From Nymphaea colorata (lineage: Eukaryota; Streptophyta; Magnoliopsida; Nymphaeales; Nymphaeaceae): a DNA stretch of 64,000 nt. Numbering within the stretch: position 1 is the stretch's first letter; each line of letters begins with the position of its first letter. The stretch spans positions 10,056,571 through 10,120,570 of the forward strand of contig NC_045138.2 in assembly GCF_008831285.2 (NCBI RefSeq), in the 5' to 3' direction. The position numbers and the translations under genes are program-made. The notes beneath the pieces are model-generated. The model saw only the letters and a program-made list of their open reading frames with translations. It searched no databases and was not told where the DNA came from. This document shows, piece by piece, positions 47,501 to 56,361 of this stretch.

Positions 47501-48153
47501 CAAGCATTGCATGTTCTCCCTCTTTTCCTTCCCTCTTTGGCGTCTTTTTTGTCCTCTGTGGTTCAAGGGTTTTCTTTGAAGAGGGACGCAGATTTGTTTG
47601 AAAGGGGATACCGAATGAGGCATGGTTGGATAAAAAAAAAAAGTATAAAACATGTTTCTTTTGCTTTCAAGGAGGGTCATGAGTTGGGTCAGCCTTTGGG
47701 GGTCTTAAATATAAGTCTGTCCTTTTGTTATTGTGATTCTAAAGGCTTATTTTGCATACGCCCTTTCCTGATTGTGATTCTGAAGGCTTATTGTGCATTA
47801 CACGCAATCAGCCTTTCAAATTTCTGCAGGTTTACAAAGTATTGCAGAAGGTTTACTGAAAGAACTGAGAATCTGCTGCTCGTTTTCCTTTGGGATTATT
47901 TGCAACAAATTTTTAATTTTTACTGGTTCTTACATATCTGCGTCACATGCCAATACTTGGGCCAGAATATAACTGCTGCACTAAAGTGACATCACATCAT
48001 TCAGTTGTGATAGGTTTAGTGTGTTCATAACATGGGATCCTCTGTATGGCTACTTCAACGAGGGTAAAGGATACTGTGAAAGAATACCTAGTGATGAGAT
48101 TCAAGTGTCAAGAGCTATATTTTTGAGTTTGAACTTTGGATCAGCTTAATATT
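47501..48153. other. No gene recognised
   Basis: The plus-strand frame 47351-47989 (212 codons) runs through here, but its product shows no domain and unusual composition. TGTGATTCTAAAGGCTTATT is partly repeated at 47732 and 47774. Confidence 0.4.
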
Positions 48154-48892
48154 CTAATGAGCAGTAAGCGTAGATGTTGGTAATCTAGTCAGCAACCCCA
48201 ATATCTCCACTTCATACACAAGAAGGGTTCATCATGAAGAACAATGGGTCCAAACACTTGAACCCACTGGCTGTTGTGCCATAGAACATGCTCACAGATG
48301 TGTTCATGGCCAAAGGCACCATGTCATCAGCCAGTTCTGCAAACAGTGAGCTGAATCTCAGGAGGTAGCTCTTTCTGCATGTGGTGCCCTCTGGGCACAC
48401 CACCAAGTCCCCTTCCTTCAGCAGCCTGTTCATGATCTCTGCATCTCTCTCTCTGTTTCTTGTTAGCCTCACTGTTTTGATAGGGGAGAGGATCTCAGAG
48501 GTTCTACTCACGCTGTAGGTCACTGGTGACAGTGGTTTTTGCAAGCTGAGGATCATAGGGTCCAGCAGAGTCGTGTGTGAGCAGACATAGAGAACACCCT
48601 TCTAGGCGTTTCTGTCTACTCTGTCAAGCCCCTTGACTCTTATCTGCACACCATCCATGGCTGCTATTGCTCTAGCAAACTTCATGGGGAGAGAGATCCC
48701 GATTACGATTCTGAAGATGGCTAGCGGGAAGGCAAAAGGAATCCATAGAAACATAGTCACGGAGGCCATTGGAGTAGGCAAAAAGGCCAGTCTGCCATCG
48801 TGGAAGACCAGGGGCTTGGGATACTTCTCTCTTGCCATGATTGAAGAAGGCAAGCCATTCTTCTCATCTTGCCTGTACACCACATACGCTTC
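48154..48892 (-). pseudogene. Glycerol-3-phosphate acyltransferase (plant GPAT family), last exon, broken
   Basis: Land-plant GPATs make lysophosphatidic acid or 2-monoacylglycerol from glycerol-3-phosphate and acyl-CoA at the ER, in cutin, suberin and pollen lipid pathways. A GACAG acceptor (48893-48897) opens the exon: EAYVVYRQDEKNG, then LVFHDGRLAF, two hydrophobic stretches, the motif-I-like [22 protein letters not shown], and [10 protein letters not shown] (motif III). An in-frame TAG lies at 48602-48604, just before [11 protein letters not shown]. One extra base at 48217 shifts the frame before the conserved YEVEIL. The residue after PEGTTCR is Lys where Glu is usual. The N-terminal HAD-like domain (exon 1) is not found. 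LVFHDGRLAF resembles the GPAT1-3 group, but the subgroup is uncertain. Confidence 0.9.
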
Positions 48893-49749
48893 CTGTCATC
48901 CAAAAAGGTTGGAAAGAATCATTACTTTTTCAAATACAATGTTGGTAATCTAGTGAGTAATGATCAGACGGCATACTAAATTCAAGTTAGGAAAAGGTAA
49001 AAGCCAAATTGGTCAACAATGTTTTTCTGTAAACAATGAACTAGAGGCATTTTCATCATCAGTTATCAATGTCTACTAGGAATTTTGATTATTGCGATCT
49101 CTGCTGATTTTGTTTTTGAACAATGTATTCCTTCATTGTTAGCAATATGTCTCTGTTCTTCTCTTTTATTCCTTGGACTCTCTATTGGGGATGATGGACC
49201 TAACTAGCATTCCTCTGGTCCTGAAAGCCACTAGAGAGAAGGAATGACCACTTGGTAAATGTCACATATGAGTGGTGGACATATATAGTTATTGGCATGT
49301 TGAAGGAATAAATTTTCTCTGCTGTGTCCTTTCATGCCATGAATTTCTGTTCTTTTTTCTTGATTCAGTCTCAAATTGTAGCCATTAAGTGTTGGGGATA
49401 ACTGGAAAATACTGTGACACTGGAGTCGGATGAATGAAAAGTCCGGTTGGAAGTTGCCTCCTATTCTTCTGTCCACTTTCCTGAGAGGATGACGTACAAA
49501 ATACATTCTTTGTGTTTGCATTTTCTTGTTGTGAGGAGGACAATGAGGATGCAGAAACCAATCACAAAGCATCCTCTCTAGAGGCTTCTCAAAAAGGACA
49601 CGGGAAGATGAGAACATCATCTCATGCTCCATTGAAAAAAGAGGGACTGCTTTTAATTTTTTAATATCATAAAAGAATAGAAATTTGATGTTGCAAAACT
49701 GTAGCTTATAAATTTTTCGAGGGTATCCTTTTGAATTTTATTATTCTAG
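48893..49749. other. No gene recognised; would be intron/5' region of both flanking fragments
   Basis: Neither the GPAT first exon (expected to the right on the minus strand) nor the cytochrome c6A heme exon with CxxCH (expected to the left on the plus strand) can be found here. The minus-strand frame 49231-49632 has no recognisable domain. Confidence 0.5.
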
Positions 49750-50038
49750 GAATAGTGTGTCGACTGAAGAGAGCATATATGAAATCACATACTATGGAAA
49801 GGGAAGAATGCCGGTGACTACACTGTTTGCTTTTACAGGTTTCTCTCTCTCTCTCTAGGGTGTGATATTTAAGTACGGTTGTTGCTTCTCATTGTAGGGA
49901 TTTGGTGAGAGATGCATGCCAAGAGGTCACTGTACATTCGGAGCTAGGCTGCACGATGATGAAATCAAATTCCTAGCCACGTTTGTGAAGTTGCAGGATG
50001 AACAAGGATGGCCGAAGATTGAAATTTATAAAGATTGA
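49750..50038 (+). CDS. Cytochrome c6A, last two exons (partial gene)
   Basis: Cytochrome c6A is a small thylakoid-lumen c-type cytochrome of plants and green algae. An acceptor TTCTAG precedes exon 49750-49813 (STEESIYEITYYGKGRMP), which ends at GTGACT. Acceptor TTGTAG opens exon 49898-50038 (GFGERCMPRGHCTFGARLHD ... FVKLQDEQGWPKIEIYKD, stop TGA). The joined exons cover the axial Met region (GRMP) and the 12-residue loop insertion with its two cysteines, the hallmark that separates c6A from c6. Both exons are open and all splice sites are canonical. The transit peptide and CxxCH heme exon are not in the neighbourhood, so this is a captured 3' fragment or the end of a gene with very distant 5' exons. 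Confidence 0.88.
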
Positions 50039-50593
50039 TTTTTGTAGACGGGCATTTCTGTAGAAAGGAGGGCTTCAAATATTGAATAATATACTATTTA
50101 TAAACTACTACCGGAATCTTAAATGCACCACTTTTGGTTCAACATGGCGAACTGGTTTCAGCTTGCTTGTCTATTTTCTTTATTAACGAAAAAACAAGTT
50201 GTTTTGGGTCTTATTTTTCAGCTGTTTGAATAGTTGGCACGTACAACTCAGTAAGGTCTGCAAGCTAGAGGATATATGTCCTCGTTGTTTGAGCATTGTT
50301 AATGTAACAACTGCAGTCTGCTTGACTTTCTTTCATCATGGTAAAACTTCCTATCATGGTAAAACTTATTATTTCAACCAGGAACTCGTTTTCTCTCTCT
50401 TTCTCTCTCACACACGCACACACGAACTTATTATTTCAACCAGGAACTCGTTTTCTCTCTCTTTCTCTCTCACACACGCACACATGAGAAGTGCAGAATG
50501 GTCAGTCAACTCTCATATTTGTGAAGTGTTTCTTGGAAAAAAAATGCTAGATGTTTTTAGTTTACGATTCCCCACTCCATAGAAAAAGTTGCA
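50039..50593. other. No gene seen; 62-bp tandem pair
   Basis: 50364-50425 is repeated at 50426-50484 (ACTTATTATTTCAACCAGGA to the ACACACGCACACA run). CATGGTAAAACTT is also doubled just before, at about 50336 and 50355. Confidence 0.8.
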
Positions 50594-50899
50594 ACATGTT
50601 GTTGTGGTCTATTCGAACATCAGATAGAACAGACAGTTCAAATAAAACATAAACAAACACCAGACAAGACATACATAAGACAAAACTAACTATGAAGACA
50701 CAAATATAAGACAGAATGGATATATCGAACATGACAAAAACAAACATCAACAAACACACACGAAATAAACATCGAACAAAACATAGTGCTTTGTTCTTAA
50801 AATCATCAAACAGTGGACAAAAAACATCATTGTTCATGAGGACATGACAATAATGTAATGAACAGGATGTTCTGTTTGTCCTGTTCCAATAGACAACAA
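50594..50899. mobile_element. MITE-like segment with TTGTTG...TCTATT ends
   Basis: The left end TTGTTGTGGTCTATTCGAAC and right end GTTCCAATAGACAACAA are inverted copies apart from a 3-bp indel and one mismatch. The interior is made of GAACA/GACA/CAAACA words. No clear target duplication is seen. It abuts LINE sequence at the right and may mark, or be, the terminus of the larger insert. Confidence 0.55.
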
Positions 50900-52217
50900 T
50901 CAAACGACCTTGATGGTTCAAGCTACGGGGGACAATCTCCATTACTAAAATAAAGAGGTACGGGAGAAGGGATCTCCACAGAGGTGATGCACAAACGAAT
51001 CCGACTAATCCATCTTTCATGGAATCCCAAATGGCTGAAGGCATGGACGAGGAAACCCTAGCTGACTCGATCGTAGGGCTTGTTAAGGTCTCATTTAGCA
51101 CATGCTGCTTTAGCGTTCCTGATGCTGAGGCCCACCACCATCTTATGATCCAATACGAAGCTATCTTGGATTTGCCGTCCTAGGAAAAAGGCACTCCGGT
51201 TCTTCCCGATGATGTGGTTAAGCATAGGCAGCATTCTAAGAACCACCATGATGCGGCTAATGAACTTAAGAACACTATTACAGAGGGAAATTTGTCGACT
51301 TGGCTCGTCCCCTGCACTTTAGGTGTAAGAGCAAAATGGGTTCTTGATAATCTTGCCATTTTTGTTTTTTTTTAAAAAGAATCCTTGATGGCAGCTGAGG
51401 CATCATCCCTGACAATGGGCCAGAATGAATGAAAAAACTTGTTTGGGAAACCATCGGGCTCAGGAGCCGAATTACTGTCTCCTCCCAACACTACCCACCG
51501 AACTTCCTCTGTCACAGGGCGATGAAGAGAGTCGTTTTCTGCACTAGAAACCAAAGGGCCTTTCTCAAGACCTTCCGGGAGCCAGCCAGGCCTTCAAAAT
51601 AGGAGGTGCTGATTTAAAAAATCCCATTGTCATCTGTGATGCGAGAATCGCCGTTGACAATGGATCTGATTTTGCTTTCTGACGCCTATTGCTGGTCATG
51701 TGCATGAAAAAATTAGTGTTAGAATCTTCTTTCTGAAGCCACCTGACCCGAGATTTCTGACGCCATAATTCTTTTTCCTGCTGCAGGAGGGACCTAAGTT
51801 CCACTGTCTACTTATTTTCCTCTAAGACAGACGAAGGATTACCTCTTTCGACCTCTAAATGTGCATGAGAGATGGCTCCCATAGTGCGTGCTCGCCCTTC
51901 TGCTGTCCAAATTATAGATGCCGCTCTTACTCCAAGCCTGTGTAGCTCGACGCACCACCTCCATTCTTTTGAGAAGGCGGACCACAGCTGCCACTTGGAT
52001 TTAACTAAATCAAAGTAATCTGAATTTTGAGACCAAAAGTTATAAAGCCGAAAAACTGTCTTACCCGTAGGCCTATCACTTCGGTGGAGGCATGAGATGA
52101 GTCCGAAGTATATTTGCGCAACATTTTGAGTGAATGAGCACATTCCAAATACTCCGACCAGCCGCTAGAGAAAAAATAGTGATCAATTTGACTCATCTTA
52201 CTGAAATAATTTTTCAT
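50900..52217 (-). pseudogene. LINE (L1-type) middle part: endonuclease end to reverse transcriptase fingers/palm
   Basis: On the minus strand, in order: SQIDHYFFSSGWSEYL (end of the apurinic-type endonuclease); RLYNFWSQNSDYFDLVKSKW; ELWRQKSRVRWLQKEDSNTN; EVRWVVLGGDSNSAPEPDGF, then PNKFFHSFWPIV (reverse-transcriptase entry motif); NRSAFFLGRQIQDSFVLDHK; YDRVS and YLFILVMEIVPRSL. Frames shift several times and stops occur (e.g. 51372, 51808, and before YDRVS), so it is inactive. The LINE continues at 47060 on the other side of the 3.8-kb insert. The 5' gag-like part and most of the endonuclease are missing. Confidence 0.87.
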
Positions 52218-52490
52218 TTATGTGCCATAATATAACCATTTCGATGGCTAATGGCTTCAATAATGTTTCCTTTTAAGTTTTCTGCTGAAAAAACTGTTAG
52301 GATATATAGTCTGGTTCAATGCATTATTTTTTCTAAAGAATAATTTACGGTGAGCAGGTTCTCTCATAGCTGTGTTTTTTCTTTCCTTCGTATACCTGAT
52401 TATTTTTTTTTAGAAAAATTAGGTTTTTTTATTTGCATTGTTAAATTTTACCAGAATTTGGATATTTTGGATGCACAATACAGCTACAGA
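52218..52490. other. No gene seen
   Basis: AT-rich DNA between the LINE and the next repeat. Confidence 0.5.
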
Positions 52491-52821
52491 TATTCCAGAT
52501 GAGCTAATTATTGAAAATGGATTTCAGATTATTACATTCGGATATGAAATTTGATTTTGGATGTTCAGATTTGGCTTGGATTAGATAAAATTTGTAAAAG
52601 GTTAGAGTTGGATAGGATCCGGTTACGAATTTGAAATTCGAGTTCGGATTGGATTTCAGATGTAAACTTGGAAATCGGATTCTCGGATGTAAACTTAAAA
52701 ATCGCATTCGAATATTGTATGTAATATTTTGTATCGAATTCAAATCTGAACATATAAATATCCGATAAGTCAGATATTTTACATGATGCATCCGTCCGAA
52801 TCCGATCAATTGACATCGCTA
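52491..52821. mobile_element. TAGCGATGTCAA-ended repeat (inverted relative to 43397)
   Basis: The right end reads (minus strand) TAGCGATGTCAATTGATCGG, matching the terminus at 43397 apart from a few bases. The interior is built from repeated GGATTNGGAT, AAATCGGATTC and GATGTAAACTT words. Its left end is not sharp. Two short-frame clusters here are by-products. Confidence 0.5.
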
Positions 52822-53430
52822 CTGCCTACCATCTAGAACTCTGTCAATTTTACTTGTGGTTTTGGTATGAAAGTTTATTCTTTTTGGTGTTGGTATGAAA
52901 GTTTAATCTTTTCTCTCATTGTAAGATTTCAGATCGCAAGGTCTGACTGACTAAAGTTAACCCTGCTTTTTGGCTGTGTGCACAGAGATTCTACATTGCT
53001 AGCTGGGAAGAGCCATGCCTCTTGTTTGTGAAAGTCATGTCTTCTTCATTGTTTGGTTGGTGATGCACGAAATGATGGGAAACAGGTTGTTTTTTAGGGA
53101 GGGCCATAAAACAAACTTTCTGATGACATCATGAAGACATTGAATTTGTGTATTCAATTCTTGAAGTATAATTGAAAGCTAAATACCTGACATGTTTCCA
53201 TGAACTGGGCAACTAAATTGTCAAAGAACGACAGAGACATGATCCAGCTAGCATGTGAAATCAAGTCACCTAGGTTTATTTTCCCTTCCATTTTCCCTAC
53301 AGACCCTATCACGTACGTTGATGCCGATGTTGATGCTCTACTCAAACAAGAGAGGATCAAAGGGCAGAAGGACGTGAATAGTGCTTCAAGGATTTGACAG
53401 GTGATGAGTCACTCTTTTGGTATTCTACAA
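52822..53430. other. No gene recognised
   Basis: The plus-strand frame 53200-53397 and the minus-strand frame 53154-53360 overlap and show no domain. Confidence 0.45.
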
Positions 53431-53590
53431 GGGGTGGAGTTAGGAATTTTGGTTAAAGGACCATTATATAATCTTAAAAAATTTAATTTAGGTTGAATGA
53501 TATTTTTTAACATATTTTATATGATACTTTTATTTTTTTTTTCAAAAAATTAATTGGCGGATAGCCCCTCCCCGCTCCCTAGCTCCACCC
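53431..53590. mobile_element. MITE-like element, 160 bp, GGGGTGGAGTTAGG / CCTAGCTCCACCC ends
   Basis: The terminal 13-14 bp are inverted copies with one or two mismatches. The interior is AT-rich (TTATATAATCTTAAAAAATT). The ends match the widespread plant GGGG(C/T)GGAG(C/T)TAGG-type non-autonomous element. The target duplication is not clear. It lies right beside the truncated end of the inverted LTR copy. Confidence 0.7.
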
Positions 53591-54230
53591 AACCATGACA
53601 ACGTTTTTGACATTGGTAATGAGGATTCTTGAAGAATTACTTGAGAATGTGAAATATTTTAAGAAAAGCTAGAATTGAAAAATATTTGTAAATATCATTT
53701 GAAAAGTTTGGGAAATCATTTGAAGTCATTTTAGTGTTCTCTTAAGACTTTAAGTAGCTTTGAGATTTTGCTCTAATTTGGTTACCACCTAGTTAGAGTT
53801 TCATCACATCTTGCTTAAGTTCTTTTAGAGATGTGATTGTGCTCATAAGTGATATTAAGTAATTGTGAATGCATGAATGCATTGATCCTATATAATTAAA
53901 AGAGAATGAAACATTTCTACCACAACATTCATCTACAAACATTCATACAATAGCATACATCTAAGATTTTTGTTTGATAACTATTATATATAAAAAGGAA
54001 AAATTTTTGAAAATAGATTGGGGTTGTTGTAGATCATCAAGCATGAATCCAATATTGGGTCATTATTTGATTTGTGGTCTTGATGAAGTCGACAAATGAA
54101 AAATTAAAATATTAAATGATACGAAAAAAATATTGAAAGAATAAGAAAAAATGAAAGACTTGATCCCAAGAGAGATATAGATAGAGAGAGAGAGAAATAG
54201 ATTTTGAAAATCATAAAATTTAAAAGGAAG

Positions 54231-54232
<2 letters not shown>

Positions 54233-54299
<67 letters not shown>
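54233..54299. repeat. (AT)n microsatellite inside the inverted LTR
   Basis: About 33 AT repeats at a position that corresponds to the (AC)n(AT)n site of the copy at 63.2 kb. Confidence 0.9.
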
Positions 54300-54303
<4 letters not shown>

Positions 54304-55470
54304 GGGAAAATGAAGTTTAAATCAAATAGATAAGAGAATAGCATTTTAGAAAGAGAGAGAGATTTAAAAAATGAAATACACGTATATATATTTATATATA
54401 CGTATATGAGAGTTTGTAAAAGGATATGTTAAATCATAAAGAGAGAATGACAAAAAGAAATAATCATGTGCACACATACGTATATAACACATATATACGT
54501 ACATGTCTTCATGAGAATAAAAATCAAGAAATGAAAACAACCGACTTCAAGTTTTATGTAGGCTGGAAGTGAGCTTGAACTCATGTAAGAGCCCAAGCTA
54601 AGTGTCTGTGGCCACATTAGAGAGTGTATTTAGTTTTGAAAATCTTTTGGAAAACATGCTTTCAAATATGAACATAAAATCATATTATTTGCTTCAAGAA
54701 AATACATTTCTTCCACCATTGAGTATGGAAGAAAATAAAAAATACATGAAATGGAGAATGACCAAGCACTCATTGGGGATCCTAATTGAGTGATTAAGAA
54801 ATAAACTAAATGTGAAAATGACATGAAGATGCACTTTAATATGTACAAATTCGTGGAGGATTTTTTCAGGTTGGACAAGTGTCAATCTCAAAGATCAACA
54901 CAAGAATAAAGAAATCCCAACCCCAAGTGTTCATTCTCCCTGTGCATTTGCTCATTAATTAAAGAAAAATTAGAATATCATGCATGAACATCATTTCAAG
55001 CATATATAAGAAGGAAGACAATATAGAAAGCATATTTTTGGAGATAAAATGAAGAAACGAAATTTAATCCACCTTGCTCATACTCCCGGCACACTCAAGA
55101 TATAACTCTTGATTCGGGATAAGAAATCATTTGAGCTTTCTTACACGACCATGGGGAGGTGGCAAGAGGAAAAGAGAAAATAGATGAAAATGAGAAGAAT
55201 ATTACATACCTCGAATATGAATGATATTAGAAATGAGCTTTCTCTTTTGAATGACCTTAGAGTCGCTTAAGATGAAGCTCCAAGATGATGAACCACCAAG
55301 GGATCCCTTTGTGCTTTTTTGAAGAGTTGTAGGTTGGTGAAGCTTGCTCCCAAGGTTAGAGAAGAAGAAAAAAAATAAAAAGAAAGAGCAAAAGAAAATT
55401 TGGAATTTCAAGTGAGGAAGCACAATAGGTTCCTCATGGTTGGCTCATGCTCAAGAGGAAAGATTCTGTG

Positions 55471-55480
55471 AGTATTTATA
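55471..55480 (-). promoter_or_regulatory. TATA box of the LTR promoter (copy 3)
   Basis: Minus-strand CTCTATAAATACT, at the place equivalent to CTCTATAAAAACC in the copy at 61.74 kb. Transcription would start about 30 bp downstream. Confidence 0.6.
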
Positions 55481-55816
55481 GAGATTTTGGAGTCAAAATT
55501 TGAAATTTGAATTCAAGAGGTAAGAGTTTTGGAGCCAACATTCAAAATTCGAATTCAAGATTTGAATTCAAGAGGGAAGAGTTTTAGAGCCAAAATTCAA
55601 AATTGGAATTTAAGATTTGAATTCAAGAGGGAAGAACTTTGGAATTCCCGATTTAGATCTAATTCGGATTTGATAATTGGATTTTGAGTTTAAAATGCTA
55701 GATTTGGATCTAAACTTAGGTTTAGAAATTCATTTTGGATCGAATAGTCGCAAATTTGTTTTAAATCTAAATAATAAAATAATGGTTTTTTTGGGAAAAA
55801 AATTGGGGTGATAACA

Positions 55817-56148
55817 GATGATTTGATGGGCCAATCTCTATGTCCTGCTTATGTATAAGAAATTTATTTGACAAGATTTACATAAAAAAAGTAAATTTTT
55901 ACTTGAGACGTTAATGTAAGAGATTGATATTTTAATATATTAATTATAAGCAAAATTTATGCTAGAATTTTATGGTTTACAACTTAGCACTACAAGACTT
56001 ATTTGTAGAACATTATCTTAAGCCTTTAGGTACATGGCTCTTAGAAAGTGTTTATGCCGTAGCAACAATTTATAATAGTACTTTTAAAAACGGTTTTTAA
56101 TCATCCAGCCATATGATAACATCTAGCAGTTAACTGATTTAGATTTTT
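55817..56148. other. No gene seen
   Basis: AT-rich DNA following the inverted LTR. Confidence 0.5.
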
Positions 56149-56171
56149 CATATATATATATATATATATAA
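56149..56171. repeat. (AT)n microsatellite
   Basis: A short AT run directly before the tandem duplication at 56172. Confidence 0.9.
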
Positions 56172-56361
56172 AGGAAGTGAAATCCTCTAGCCATTCGGAC
56201 CTCCATTCATTCAATAACCGCCGTTGGTGCAGTGCATTGAGAGAGTGATTAAATGCACAGCCCATGTAAGGAAGTGAAATCCTCTAGCCATTGGGACCTC
56301 CATTCAATAACCGCCATTGGCGCAGTGCATTGAGAGAGCGATTAAATGCACTGGCCATGTA
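56172..56361. repeat. Tandem duplication, 97-bp and 93-bp copies
   Basis: AGGAAGTGAAATCCTCTAGC starts at 56172 and again at 56269. Copy two lacks one CATT and has a few substitutions. Confidence 0.9.

Larger units (their letters stand above)
47061..50899. mobile_element. 3.8-kb insert splitting the LINE, carrying two host-gene fragments
   Basis: LINE coding sequence stops near 47060-47090 on one side and near 50905 on the other. The two halves together give almost the normal spacing (about 35 residues) between the PYLFILVME block and YADD. Between them lie a CT-rich cassette (47095-47500), the last GPAT exon on the minus strand (48154-48892), the last two cytochrome c6A exons on the plus strand (49750-50038), and a 300-bp inverted-repeat-ended segment (50594-50899). 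Fragments of unrelated genes in opposite orientations are typical of Pack-MULE or Helitron capture. I could not fix exact ends or a target duplication. Confidence 0.5.
53625..55816 (-). mobile_element. Inverted LTR copy 3 of the 5284-8566 family, truncated
   Basis: On the minus strand it starts TGTTATCACCCCAATTTTTT and runs collinearly with the solo LTR: AATTCAAA-rich start, TATA box CTCTATAAATACT (55471-55480), CTTGAGCATGAGCC, AGGTATGTAAT, then microsatellite region and the ACTTGAGTTTTGG-type end. The last about 260 bp present in copy 1 are missing. It is interrupted by an (AT)n expansion at 54233-54299. A further decayed retroelement remnant, it encodes nothing. Confidence 0.8.

Noticed and set aside
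47351-47989. 212-codon plus-strand frame, the longest in the window, as a gene
   Set aside because: Begins in a (CT)n run, shows no domain and overlaps other frames. Composition is not protein-like downstream.
49231-49632. 133-codon minus-strand frame as the missing GPAT first exon
   Set aside because: Lacks the HAD-like motifs and hydrophobic segments expected of GPAT N-termini.
47061-49749. CxxCH heme exon of cytochrome c6A upstream of the two exons
   Set aside because: Searched by eye for a Cys-Ile-Gly-Cys-His-type coding word on the plus strand. None found.
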